Source: Caulobacter sp. (GTDB taxonomy: Bacteria; Pseudomonadota; Alphaproteobacteria; Caulobacterales; Caulobacteraceae). From it: 51,032 nt of DNA. The position numbers were made by a program, and so were the translations under genes. Position 1 is the first letter of the stretch, and every line of letters starts with the position of its first letter. Shown here piece by piece: positions 24,776 to 32,028 of this stretch. The notes under the pieces are model-generated. The model worked only from the letters and a program-made list of their open reading frames with translations. It was not told the origin of the DNA and ran no database searches. The stretch covers positions 1-51,032 of the forward strand of contig JAUXTQ010000001.1 of assembly GCA_030678995.1 (NCBI GenBank), read 5' to 3'.

Positions 24776-24940
24776 TCAATCGGCGCCGGGGTTGATCGAC
24801 ACCGGGTCGCTGGCCGGGAAGGTCTCCTTCAGGCCCTTGTCGAGCTGCTTGTCCACGTGGGGATCGGCGTCGTCGTCGATCTTGTCGGCCGGATCATTCG
24901 CCGGCTTGGCCTTCGGATCGAAACTTCGGTCTCGGGTCAT
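24776..24940 (-). CDS. Tiny protein with an ETFPASDPVS motif, paralogous to its neighbour
   Basis: A 54-residue (or 64-residue if the ATG at 24970 is used) highly charged protein: RDRSFDPKAKPANDPADKI, then DKQLDKGLKETFPASDPVSI. It shares the LK-(E/D)TFPASDP-(P/V)S core with the neighbouring 46-residue protein 45 bases away on the same strand. No strong ribosome site for either start. Function unknown. Confidence 0.6.
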   Translation of the reverse strand: MTRDRSFDPKAKPANDPADKIDDDADPHVDKQLDKGLKETFPASDPVSINPGAD

Positions 24941-24988
24941 GGGCTTGAGGCTCCGGTTCGTGGGCGGCATTGCCCTCTGGTCCGGGAA

Positions 24989-26803
24989 TCAACCCGCCGG
25001 GGTGGCCTTGGTTCCGGCCGGAAAGGCGTCCGCCAGGGCCAGGGCCATGGCCTCCATGGCCGGCTCCCACTGGCCGAACGAGGCTGGCCGGAACAGACGC
25101 GCCTGCGGGTACCAGGGGTATCGGTCCGTGCCCAGCAGGGTCCAGGCCCCGGGGGTCGACAGCAGCCACAGCGGTGCGCCGCTTGCGCCCGCCAGGCAGC
25201 TCGTGGCGTTCGAGGGGCCGACCACCAGGTCCATGGCGCAGCAGAGGGCGGCGACATCGTCCAGGTCCTGCTTCAGGTCGATGCCGGGCGGGTTCCAGAT
25301 CTCCACGCCCAGGTCGCGGCGGGCCGCGTCCAGCTCGGCGGCGCAGTCGCCGTACTGCAGGTTGATGAAGGTCACGCCGGGTGTGGCCAGCACGGGCCGC
25401 CACTGATCGAAGGGTGAAAAGAAGCGATGACGGGCGCCGTTGCTGAGCAGGCTCTTCCACAGTAGTCCGACCTTCGGTCCGGCGGGCAGCTGGTCCTTCC
25501 AGAAGGCGATCCGCGCCGGGTCGGGCGAGAGGAAGCCGGCTCTGTCCGGAAATGCCCCGGGCGAGCGGCGGAACCGTCGCAGGACCGAGGCCATGGGCGC
25601 CCAAAGGTCCAGCCGGGCGTGCTCGCCGACGAATGGCGCGCCGCGCACGGTGTGGCCATCGACACTCCAGGTGCTGTGGGCGCCGACCTGGGCGGTGGGG
25701 AAGGAACGCTGGAACAGCGGGATCAGCCGCGGCTCCACGGCGATCATCAGCCTGCCGTCCGGCCCCAGGGCCTCGATCAGATCGGGGATGGTGTTGGCGA
25801 ACATCACCTCGTCGCCCAGTCCCTGCTCGCCGACCAGCAGCATGGTCTTGCCCGCCAGGTCGCAGTCCGGGGCCCACATCGGGGCGTCGATCATGAAGTG
25901 GGTGACGTCGGCGAACCGGGGCGCCAGCCGGGCCTCATAGTCGTCCCAGCCTTCGCCGACCTGGCCCAGGGCGATGCGGATGGTCGAGCGGGCCAGCTGC
26001 ATCATCAGCCGCTCCTCCTCGGTCGCCGAGCCACCCATGGCGATCTGGCAGTCCTCCAGCGCCCCGGCCGGGTCGCCCAGCGCCAGCCGGGCGTTGCCGC
26101 GGTTGTAGCGGGCCTTGGCGAAGTCCGGATCGTGCCGCAGGGCTTCGTCGAAGAAGGTTGCGGAGGTCCGCGGATCGCCTTCCTCGCCGACCACCGTGCC
26201 CAGGGTGTTCCACAGCAGCGGGTGCTCGGGGTTGGCGGCGATCGCCGGCTTGAGGACCTCGATGGCCTCGGCGAAGCGTCCCTGATCGCGCAGGGCGCAG
26301 GCGAGATTGTTGGCGCCCTCGTGCGAGCCCGGGTGGCTGGCCAGGAAATGGGTGAACAGTTTTTCCGCCGTCTCCTTCAGGCCCATGCGATAGGCGAGGC
26401 GGCCCATGTCGTTGGCCACCTCGGCATGGTCGGGCAGCAGGGTCAGCGCCGACTCGTAGCAGCGCACCGAGGAGGCGAAGTCGCCGGCGCGCTCGCGGGC
26501 GATGGCCAGCAGGTACCAGCCGAAGCCGTTCTTCTCGTCCAGATCCAGAGCCTTGATGGCCAGGTCGCCGCCGCGCTTGAAGTCGTCCGCCTGCAGGGCC
26601 GCGACTGCCTCATGCAGCAGCGGCTGGATCGTCAGGGCCCTCAATTCGGCGACGGCGGCGTTGAGCCGGGCCAGGGCGTCTTTCGAACCGGCCTGGCCGC
26701 TGGCCTCGCCGGCCATGCGGGGGCTCCAGGGGACGGCGTCCGTTCCCCCGAACCCCAGGGCTGCGGCCGAGGCGGCTGACTTGGCGGCGGGCTTCGGCGA
26801 CAT
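24989..26803 (-). CDS. flmG: FlmG-like flagellin glycosyltransferase: TPR domain plus GT domain
   Basis: The 604-residue protein begins with an Ala-rich leader, then about six TPR repeats (roughly residues 55-290; for example GWYLLAIARERAGDFASSVRCYESAL and ARYNRGNARLALGDPAGALEDC), then a glycosyltransferase-9-like domain (MLLVGEQGLGDEVMFANTI; GLLWKSLLSNGARHRFFSPF; DLVVGPSNATSCLAGASG). This matches Caulobacter FlmG, in which the TPR part binds flagellins and the C-terminal part attaches pseudaminic acid. The gene is divergent from flbT-flaF and the flagellins, supporting the call. A CtrA-type box lies in the shared upstream region, consistent with cell-cycle control. An alternative reading is a generic TPR glycosyltransferase, but context argues against it. 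Confidence 0.88.
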   Translation of the reverse strand: MSPKPAAKSAASAAALGFGGTDAVPWSPRMAGEASGQAGSKDALARLNAAVAELRALTIQPLLHEAVAALQADDFKRGGDLAIKALDLDEKNGFGWYLLAIARERAGDFASSVRCYESALTLLPDHAEVANDMGRLAYRMGLKETAEKLFTHFLASHPGSHEGANNLACALRDQGRFAEAIEVLKPAIAANPEHPLLWNTLGTVVGEEGDPRTSATFFDEALRHDPDFAKARYNRGNARLALGDPAGALEDCQIAMGGSATEEERLMMQLARSTIRIALGQVGEGWDDYEARLAPRFADVTHFMIDAPMWAPDCDLAGKTMLLVGEQGLGDEVMFANTIPDLIEALGPDGRLMIAVEPRLIPLFQRSFPTAQVGAHSTWSVDGHTVRGAPFVGEHARLDLWAPMASVLRRFRRSPGAFPDRAGFLSPDPARIAFWKDQLPAGPKVGLLWKSLLSNGARHRFFSPFDQWRPVLATPGVTFINLQYGDCAAELDAARRDLGVEIWNPPGIDLKQDLDDVAALCCAMDLVVGPSNATSCLAGASGAPLWLLSTPGAWTLLGTDRYPWYPQARLFRPASFGQWEPAMEAMALALADAFPAGTKATPAG

Positions 26804-26859
26804 GGCGGCGGGACCCTTCGGGGCGCGGAGGACAGGGCCCTCAGATCGCCTGTTTATGC

Positions 26860-26874
26860 TTAATCCGGCCTTAA
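26860..26874. promoter_or_regulatory. CtrA-type box between flmG and flbT
   Basis: TTAA-TCCGGCC-TTAA is an exact TTAA-N7-TTAA CtrA recognition pattern, 57 bases upstream of flmG. A further half-site TTAACCAT lies at 26911-26918, nearer flbT. Together they suggest cell-cycle control of one or both divergent units. Confidence 0.7.
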
Positions 26875-27005
26875 GGCGGGCCGCGCGACTGAACAACGCA
26901 CAACACCCCGTTAACCATGCGGCTTTAGCCTTCATTCACAGGGGCGGGCAGATTCTCCATCATGAGAATGGCAACCGTTCACCGTCCATTCGGAGTTCGT
27001 TCGCC

Positions 27006-27398
27006 GTGCCGCTGAAACTGTCGCTGAAGCCTGGAGAGCGGTTCGTTCTTAATGGCGCCGTCGTGCAGAACGGCGATCGCCGCGGGGTGTTGATCCTGCA
27101 GAACAAGGCGTCCGTGTTGCGCGAGAAGGACATCATGCAGGAGGAAGAGGCCAGGACGCCCGCGCGTCATGTCTACTTCCCGGTGATGATGATGTACCTC
27201 GATGAGGCCAACGCGCTTCGCTACTACGACGAGTTTGTGCGGCGCCTCTCCGAGTTCATGGGGGTTATCCGGAATCCGGAGGTGCTGGCCGACTGCGTGG
27301 CCATCTCCAAGCACGCCATGTCGCGCGAGTACTACAAGGCGCTCATGCTGTGCCGGAAGCTTATCGAGTACGAGGATGAGAGGTTGGGCGCCGTCTGA
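27006..27398 (+). CDS. flbT: Flagellar biosynthesis repressor FlbT
   Basis: The 130-residue cytoplasmic protein has the FlbT pattern: [40 protein letters not shown], and [20 protein letters not shown]. In Caulobacter FlbT binds flagellin mRNA leaders and destabilises them until the hook is complete. The GTG at 27006 is the start that fits the conserved N-terminus; GGAG lies 10 bases upstream. It ends in a TGATG overlap with flaF, so FlbT and FlaF are made together; their opposing roles make coupling meaningful. The leaders of the two downstream flagellin genes contain candidate target hairpins. Confidence 0.95.
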   Translation: MPLKLSLKPGERFVLNGAVVQNGDRRGVLILQNKASVLREKDIMQEEEARTPARHVYFPVMMMYLDEANALRYYDEFVRRLSEFMGVIRNPEVLADCVAISKHAMSREYYKALMLCRKLIEYEDERLGAV

Positions 27399-27760
27399 TG
27401 TCTTTGCAGGCTTACCAGCAGGCCGCTGCGCGGTCGGAGAATCCGCGTGACGCCGAGTATCGGCTGTTCGGCCAGGTGACCCGCGCGTTGCTTCTGGCCT
27501 CGGAAATCCCGCCCGAGGATCTGAAGGGGCGGATTGACGCCCTGGACTGGAACCGACGCCTCTGGTCGGCCCTGGCCACTGACTGTTCCGATCCCCAGAA
27601 CGTGCTGCCCGAGCCGCTGCGGGCGCAGATCATCTCCCTCAGCCTGTGGGTCAGCCGGCACACCAGCGCCGTCATGCGGCGCGAGGAAGAGATCGATCCG
27701 CTGATCGATATCAACCGCATCATGATGCAGGGTCTGTCGGGGCAGACCGAGGCCGCCTGA
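27398..27760 (+). CDS. flaF: Flagellin synthesis/secretion regulator FlaF
   Basis: A 120-residue helical protein ([58 protein letters not shown]) matching FlaF. In Caulobacter FlaF is required for flagellin production and secretion and works as the counterpart of FlbT. Its start codon shares one base with the flbT stop. The gene ends about 235 bases before the first flagellin, leaving room for that gene's own RpoN promoter and enhancer site. Confidence 0.95.
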   Translation: MSLQAYQQAAARSENPRDAEYRLFGQVTRALLLASEIPPEDLKGRIDALDWNRRLWSALATDCSDPQNVLPEPLRAQIISLSLWVSRHTSAVMRREEEIDPLIDINRIMMQGLSGQTEAA

Positions 27761-27791
27761 GGTCCGGGAAGGCGCTCAGAGCACGTATCGT

Positions 27792-27808
27792 CCGGCAAAA
27801 GATTCCGC
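27792..27808 (+). promoter_or_regulatory. ftr-like FlbD site upstream of flagellin 1
   Basis: CCGGCAAAAGATTCCGC fits the ftr enhancer pattern (CGGCA half-site with a TTCCG counterpart) to which FlbD binds in Caulobacter. It lies about 115 bases upstream of the RpoN promoter at 27909, a normal enhancer distance. Confidence 0.55.
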
Positions 27809-27908
27809 GCGGCTAATCGCGCCGGGCGGGCGATTTCGCCGCCCCCGATCCTGGCGGATAAAATCAAGCAATTTCAACGACTCAGGCGGTTGCGAAAGGC
27901 CCTCCGGC

Positions 27909-27923
27909 TGGCCCGCGCCTTGC
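27909..27923 (+). promoter_or_regulatory. RpoN (sigma-54) promoter of flagellin 1
   Basis: TGGCCCGCGCCTTGC has GG and GC dinucleotides separated by exactly 10 bases, the sigma-54 -24/-12 signature. Predicted transcription start is near 27935, giving a leader of about 62 bases. Confidence 0.85.
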
Positions 27924-27933
27924 GATGCGCCAC

Positions 27934-27965
27934 GCGGGCAAGAACGCCCGCCGGCCAAAAGGCCG
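27934..27965 (+). promoter_or_regulatory. Tandem hairpins in the flagellin 1 leader
   Basis: Two adjacent stems: GCGGGC/GCCCGC with loop AAGAAC (27934-27951) and CGGCC/GGCCG with loop AAAA (27952-27965). The flagellin 2 leader has the same two-hairpin layout with A-rich loops. Candidate FlbT-responsive element. Confidence 0.6.
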
Positions 27966-27996
27966 CGAACCCCGACCAGAATGGAAGGACCCGCCG

Positions 27997-28827
27997 ATGG
28001 CAATGAATTCGGTGAATACCAACGTGGGCGCGATGATCGCGCTCCAGAACCTTAACGCGACCAACATGGAACTGTCGCAGGCCCAGTCTCGCATCAACAC
28101 CGGCAAGAGGGTCGCCTCCGCGAAGGACAACGGCGCCGTCTGGGCTATCGCCCAGGCGCAACGTGGCACTTCGCAGGCCCTGAACGCCGTGCGGGATTCG
28201 CTCGATCGCGGTTCGTCCACCATCGATGTGGCGATCGCGGCCGGCGAGTCGGTCTCCGACCTTTTGTTGCAGATGAAGGAAAAGGCCCTGGCGGCGTCGG
28301 ATACGACCCTCGACTCCACCAGCCGGTCCGCACTGAACGAGGACTTCAAGGCCCTGCGTGATCAAATCAGCAAGGCCGTGACGAACGCCGACTTCAATGG
28401 GAGCAATCTCATCAAGACCGGCGCTTCGGCAATCGCAGCCCTCGCCAATGCGGATGGGACGTCGAAGATCACCGTCGCCGCCGAAGTCATGGCGCTCGGC
28501 GGATCGATCGTCACGGTGGCCGTTGCTGGCTCTATCGGTACGTCGACCCTGGCCGCGGCCATGATCACGACCGTCAGCACCTCCATCACCAACACCGGCG
28601 CCGCGCTCGCCCGCCTGGGCACAAAGTCCAAGGCGTACGAGATGCACCGCACTTTCGTCGGCAAGCTGCAAGACAGCCTCGACGCCGGTGTGGGCAATCT
28701 GGTCGACGCTGACCTCGCGAAGGAAAGCGCCAAGCTCCAGGCTCTGCAGACCAAGCAGCAGCTCGGGGTCCAGGCTCTGTCGATCGCGAACACGTCGTCA
28801 CAGTCGCTGCTGTCGTTGTTCCGATAG
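27997..28827 (+). CDS. Flagellin 1
   Basis: The 276-residue protein is a typical short alphaproteobacterial flagellin: conserved N-terminal D0/D1 ([37 protein letters not shown]), a compact middle region (about 150-200), and C-terminal D1/D0 ([20 protein letters not shown], ending [10 protein letters not shown]). It is exported through the type III flagellar apparatus and polymerises into the filament, probably after glycosylation by FlmG. GAAGGA precedes the start. The RpoN promoter, the ftr-like site and leader hairpins are all in place upstream, and a terminator follows. It is a close paralogue of flagellin 2. Confidence 0.97.
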   Translation: MAMNSVNTNVGAMIALQNLNATNMELSQAQSRINTGKRVASAKDNGAVWAIAQAQRGTSQALNAVRDSLDRGSSTIDVAIAAGESVSDLLLQMKEKALAASDTTLDSTSRSALNEDFKALRDQISKAVTNADFNGSNLIKTGASAIAALANADGTSKITVAAEVMALGGSIVTVAVAGSIGTSTLAAAMITTVSTSITNTGAALARLGTKSKAYEMHRTFVGKLQDSLDAGVGNLVDADLAKESAKLQALQTKQQLGVQALSIANTSSQSLLSLFR

Positions 28828-28835
28828 GCCGCGAA

Positions 28836-28871
28836 GCCGGGCGAGGTCACCCCCTCGCCCGGCAGCCTTTT
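28836..28871 (+). terminator. Terminator after flagellin 1
   Basis: GCCGGGCGAGG (28836-28846) pairs perfectly with CCTCGCCCGGC (28853-28863) around a six-base loop and is followed by AGCCTTTT. The right arm overlaps the first of the ftr-like palindromes. Confidence 0.85.
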
Positions 28872-28877
28872 GCCGGG
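28858..28877. promoter_or_regulatory. ftr-like palindrome overlapping the terminator
   Basis: CCCGGCA-GCCTTT-TGCCGGG is an inverted repeat of the CGGCA half-site recognised by FlbD. A lone half-site CCCGGCAGAAG follows at 28881. Confidence 0.5.
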
Positions 28878-28911
28878 CCGCCCGGCAGAAGTTGCTCACC
28901 ATGCCCAAAAG

Positions 28912-28929
28912 TCGGCAGAAAATGCCGGG
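28912..28929. promoter_or_regulatory. ftr-like FlbD enhancer site for flagellin 2
   Basis: CGGCAGAAAATGCCGG is a palindromic ftr-type element about 75 bases upstream of the RpoN promoter at 29002. The stretch between them (about 28930-28985) is AT-rich and would suit DNA bending. Confidence 0.65.
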
Positions 28930-29001
28930 TCAAAACGTCCCTAACAGACCCATAATCCAATAAAAACAGCACATTAGAGCATGGTCACCGGGCGGCCAAA
29001 C

Positions 29002-29016
29002 TGGCCCGGCGATTGC
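29002..29016 (+). promoter_or_regulatory. RpoN (sigma-54) promoter of flagellin 2
   Basis: TGGCCCGGCGATTGC, again with GG-N10-GC spacing. Predicted start near 29028, leaving a leader of about 62 bases, the same as for flagellin 1. Confidence 0.88.
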
Positions 29017-29029
29017 TTCCTACTCAATC

Positions 29030-29064
29030 GGGCAAAATGCCCCCGGCCGTCAAAATGACGCCGG
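29030..29064 (+). promoter_or_regulatory. Tandem hairpins in the flagellin 2 leader
   Basis: GGGCA/TGCCC with an AAA loop (29030-29042), then a longer stem with CGTCA/TGACG and an AAA loop, extended by CCGG/CCGG past one bulged base (29043-29064). Same order and loop character as in flagellin 1 although the stem sequences differ. Confidence 0.6.
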
Positions 29065-29089
29065 ACACCTTGAAAAGGGAACTTTCGTC

Positions 29090-29920
29090 ATGGCGCTGAA
29101 CAGCGTTAACACGAACACCGGCGCGCTCGTCGCCCTGCAAAACCTCAACGCCACGAATGCCGAACTGAGCACTGTTCAGGCGCGCATCAACACCGGCAAG
29201 AAGGTCTCCTCCGCGAAGGACAACGGCGCCGTCTGGGCCATCGCCCAGAGCCAGCGCGGCACGTCAAACGCCCTGAACGCCGTCAAGGACTCGCTCCAGC
29301 GCGGCCAATCCACCATCGACGTGGCGATCGCCGCGGGCGAGTCCGTTTCCGATCTGCTCGTGCAGATGAAGGAAAAGGCCCTGGCCGCGTCGGACACGAC
29401 GCTGGATACGGCCAGCCGCACGGCCCTGAGCGAAGACTTCAAAGCGCTTCGTGACCAGATCGCCAAGGTCGTGACCAACGCCGACTTCAACGGCTCGAAC
29501 ATGATCAAGGCTTCGGGCGCCACCGTGACGGCTCTGGCCAACGCGGACGGCACCTCCAAGATCACGGTCGCTGCCCAGTCGCTCGCTCTGGGCGGCGCCA
29601 ATGTCACCGTGGCCGCCACGGCCTCGCTGAGCACCGCCACGATCGCGGCCGCCCTGGTCACGACCGTCAGCACCTCGATCACCAACGTCGGCGCGGCCCT
29701 CGCCAAGCTCGGCACCGGCTCGAAGTCGCTGGAAGCCCACCTGACCTTCGTCGGCAAGCTGCAGGACAGCCTGGACACCGGCGTTGGCAACCTGGTCGAT
29801 GCCGACCTGGCGAAGGAAAGCGCCCGCCTGCAGGCCCTGCAAACCAAGCAACAGCTTGGCGTGCAAGCCCTGGCGATCGCCAACACCTCGTCTTCGGCCC
29901 TGCTGGGTCTGTTCCGCTAA
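29090..29920 (+). CDS. Flagellin 2
   Basis: This 276-residue flagellin is close to flagellin 1 in sequence and identical in length (shared stretches include [39 protein letters not shown] and SLLSLFR/ALLGLFR). It has its own RpoN promoter, ftr-like site and leader hairpins. It forms part of the multi-flagellin filament typical of Caulobacteraceae. The third codon base is more uniformly G/C than in flagellin 1, compatible with higher expression. flaG follows 117 bases downstream after a strong hairpin without a T-run. Confidence 0.97.
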   Translation: MALNSVNTNTGALVALQNLNATNAELSTVQARINTGKKVSSAKDNGAVWAIAQSQRGTSNALNAVKDSLQRGQSTIDVAIAAGESVSDLLVQMKEKALAASDTTLDTASRTALSEDFKALRDQIAKVVTNADFNGSNMIKASGATVTALANADGTSKITVAAQSLALGGANVTVAATASLSTATIAAALVTTVSTSITNVGAALAKLGTGSKSLEAHLTFVGKLQDSLDTGVGNLVDADLAKESARLQALQTKQQLGVQALAIANTSSSALLGLFR

Positions 29921-29928
29921 GCAAGATT

Positions 29929-29955
29929 GGGGACGGGCGCCTGACGCCCGTCCCC
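29929..29955. terminator. Strong hairpin between flagellin 2 and flaG
   Basis: GGGGACGGGCG and CGCCCGTCCCC form a perfect 11-bp stem with a five-base loop, but no T-run follows. It could stabilise the flagellin mRNA or lower read-through into flaG. Confidence 0.55.
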
Positions 29956-30037
29956 GGTTGCGGCGTCGAGGGCCGAAATGCCGTCGCCGCTCGCCAACAG
30001 GAGAGTCGCCGGTCGAAACGGGCCGGCGCCAGGAGAG

Positions 30038-30322
30038 ATGAAAACCACCGTCGCACCCGTGTCGTCGATCCAGGATCCCGGAGTCCCCGTGACCCGGCCT
30101 GTCATCGGCCCCGACACGATCGCTCAACCGCCGGAAGGCCCGCATCAGAACGCCGATCTCCGCCTGATCATCGAAGAAGACCAGGTGTCCGGAACCTTCG
30201 TCTACAAGACGCTCGATCGCCGCACCGGCGAGGTCGTCAAGCAGCTGCCTCGGGAAGAGGTGGTCCGACTGAGGGATACCCCCGGATACGAGCCCGGTGA
30301 CGTGATCGACGCGCTTTCATAG
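30038..30322 (+). CDS. flaG: FlaG-family flagellar protein
   Basis: The 94-residue product has a disordered Pro-rich N-terminus (VSSIQDPGVPVTRPVIGP) and the FlaG C-terminal domain (ADLRLIIEEDQVSGTFVYKTLDRRTGEVVKQLPREEVVRLR). FlaG proteins influence filament length and assembly; they lie next to flagellin genes in many bacteria, as here. CCAGGAGAG precedes the ATG. Whether it is transcribed from the flagellin 2 promoter or its own is unclear. Confidence 0.9.
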   Translation: MKTTVAPVSSIQDPGVPVTRPVIGPDTIAQPPEGPHQNADLRLIIEEDQVSGTFVYKTLDRRTGEVVKQLPREEVVRLRDTPGYEPGDVIDALS

Positions 30323-30392
30323 CGGACCCCGCCGCGGCCTCGGGCCGTAGCAACCGAGCCTCCCGACCGACGTCGCCCCGCGACGGCGGCCT

Positions 30393-30416
30393 TCATGGTT
30401 TATCGCTGTTAACCAT
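30393..30416. promoter_or_regulatory. Inverted TTAACCAT half-sites upstream of flagellin 3
   Basis: ATGGTTTA, then six bases, then TTAACCAT (30395-30416). TTAACCAT is the half-site associated with CtrA-regulated promoters in Caulobacter. It is about 85 bases upstream of flagellin 3, where no good RpoN promoter could be found. Confidence 0.5.
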
Positions 30417-30500
30417 AAGCCAAGGTTCTCAGGCCAAATGTTTTGAGCGGGGCGGTGTTGTGAGTCGCCCTGATCCGAACGTCGCTCGAGGAGAAGCCCC

Positions 30501-31334
30501 ATGGCGATCAGCGTCCATACGAATCAATCCGCGCTGGTCGCGCTTCAGAACTTGAACCGGACCAACGACGAACTGGCCGGCGCCCAGAACCGCATCAGCA
30601 CCGGGCTGAAGGTTCAGGGACCGAAGGACAATGCGTCCGTCTGGGGCATCGCCCAGGCGCAGCGCGCCGACGTCGGCGCACTCGGCGCGGTGAAAATGAG
30701 CCTGGACCGGGCCACATCCGTCGCCGACGTGGCCATCTCCGCCGGCGAGACCATCTCCGACCTGCTGATCTCCATGAAGGAGAAGGTCACCGCGGCGATG
30801 GATCCTTCGCTGGATACGGTGTCGCGAACGGCCCTGAACGCCGACTACCGGGCCTTGCTTCGCCAGATCACCCAGATCGTCGGCGACGCCGAGTTCGACG
30901 GCGCCAACCTGCTCGACGGCTCCCTGGGAACCGGCGTTCGCTTCCTGGCCAACGCCGACGCCAACTCCTTTATCACCCTGACGGCCAAGAACCTGTCGCT
31001 GGGCGGCGCCTTCATCACCCTGGGGGCGGCCTCATCGATCAGCACGGCCACCCTGGCCACGACCATCCAGGGCCTGCTGACGACTTCGATCTCCAACGTC
31101 AACCAGGCGCTGGGCGACCTGGGCGCCCAGGCGCGCCAGATCGAATCGCACAACAAGTTCGTCTCAAAGCTTACCGACACGCTCAATTCCGGCATTGGCA
31201 ACCTGGTCGACGCGGACCTGGCCAAGGAAAGCGCCCGCCTCCAGGCCCTGCAGGTGCAGCAGCAGCTCGGGGCCCAGGCCCTGTCGATCGCCAACTCCGC
31301 GCCGCAGATCATCCTGTCGCTGTTCCAGAGTTGA
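30501..31334 (+). CDS. Flagellin 3, divergent paralogue
   Basis: The 277-residue protein has flagellin D0/D1 ends ([40 protein letters not shown]) but clearly differs from flagellins 1 and 2: ISTGLKVQGPKDNASVWGI, MDPSLDTVSRTALNADYRALL, FDGANLLDGSLGTGVRFLA and a longer end IILSLFQS. It has a strong GAGGAG ribosome site, but no clear RpoN promoter and no tandem A-loop leader hairpins, so its control must differ. It may be a minor or proximal filament subunit, or a specialised regulatory paralogue such as Caulobacter FljJ (inference). Confidence 0.95.
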   Translation: MAISVHTNQSALVALQNLNRTNDELAGAQNRISTGLKVQGPKDNASVWGIAQAQRADVGALGAVKMSLDRATSVADVAISAGETISDLLISMKEKVTAAMDPSLDTVSRTALNADYRALLRQITQIVGDAEFDGANLLDGSLGTGVRFLANADANSFITLTAKNLSLGGAFITLGAASSISTATLATTIQGLLTTSISNVNQALGDLGAQARQIESHNKFVSKLTDTLNSGIGNLVDADLAKESARLQALQVQQQLGAQALSIANSAPQIILSLFQS

Positions 31335-31392
31335 TCGAAGCGTCACGGCGATCGGGCCATAATGACCCGGTGGCCGGCTTCGGAGTGTTGGC

Positions 31393-31947
31393 ATGATCGA
31401 GCTTCGCGATCTCGATACCGGGGACGAAGAGCAACTGTTCCAATGGCGGGGCGAGCCCGAGGTGGCGCGCTGGATGTCGGACGCGGACGTGTCTGGCCGC
31501 GAGGCGCATCGCGCCTGGTTCCACCAACTGCGCACAGATCCTGATCTGAAGGGCTGGATGATCCTGCGGGCCGGGGGCCCGGCGGGCCTGCTGACCCTCA
31601 CGGGCCTGACGGGACACCACCGTCGCGCGGCCTGGAACTGGTTCGTCGGCGATCGAGAGGCGCGTGGCCGCGGGGTGGGGCGGGCCGCCCAGGTGCTGGG
31701 TCTCGACCAGGCTTTCGGGGTGCTGGGCCTGCACAAGGTCTGGGCCGAGGTGATGGCCGACAACGACGCCGCGATGAAGATCCAGACCGGCGCCGGTTTC
31801 CGCCGCGAGGGCTACCTGCGCGGCCATGTCCTCAAGGACGGCCAGCCGCGCGACGTGGTGCTGCTGGGCATTCTCGCCGAGGAGTGGGCGGCGCTGGCCC
31901 CGGAGGCGCGGCGCAACCTGACCGACTCGGGGCTGATCGCCGCCTGA
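31393..31947 (+). CDS. flmH: GNAT acetyltransferase, PseH/FlmH-like
   Basis: A 184-residue GNAT enzyme. It starts IELRDLDTGDEEQLFQWRGEPEVARWM, a pattern shared with PseH, which acetylates the 4-amino sugar in pseudaminic acid synthesis; the acetyl-CoA loop is DREARGRGVGRAAQ and the C-terminal HKVWAEVMADNDAAMKIQTGAGF is typical of RimJ/PseH-type GNATs. Its place between flagellin 3 and flaEY and on the same strand supports a role in making the sugar that FlmG attaches. The other pse/neu genes are not in the window, so the substrate remains inferred. Confidence 0.78.
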   Translation: MIELRDLDTGDEEQLFQWRGEPEVARWMSDADVSGREAHRAWFHQLRTDPDLKGWMILRAGGPAGLLTLTGLTGHHRRAAWNWFVGDREARGRGVGRAAQVLGLDQAFGVLGLHKVWAEVMADNDAAMKIQTGAGFRREGYLRGHVLKDGQPRDVVLLGILAEEWAALAPEARRNLTDSGLIAA

Positions 31948-32028
31948 CGGGCCCTATTCCGGGCCGCCTTAACACCCCGTCAGCCCTTGTCTGGCAAGGT
32001 CCTGGTGCGGAATGCCGCCAGGATCAGA

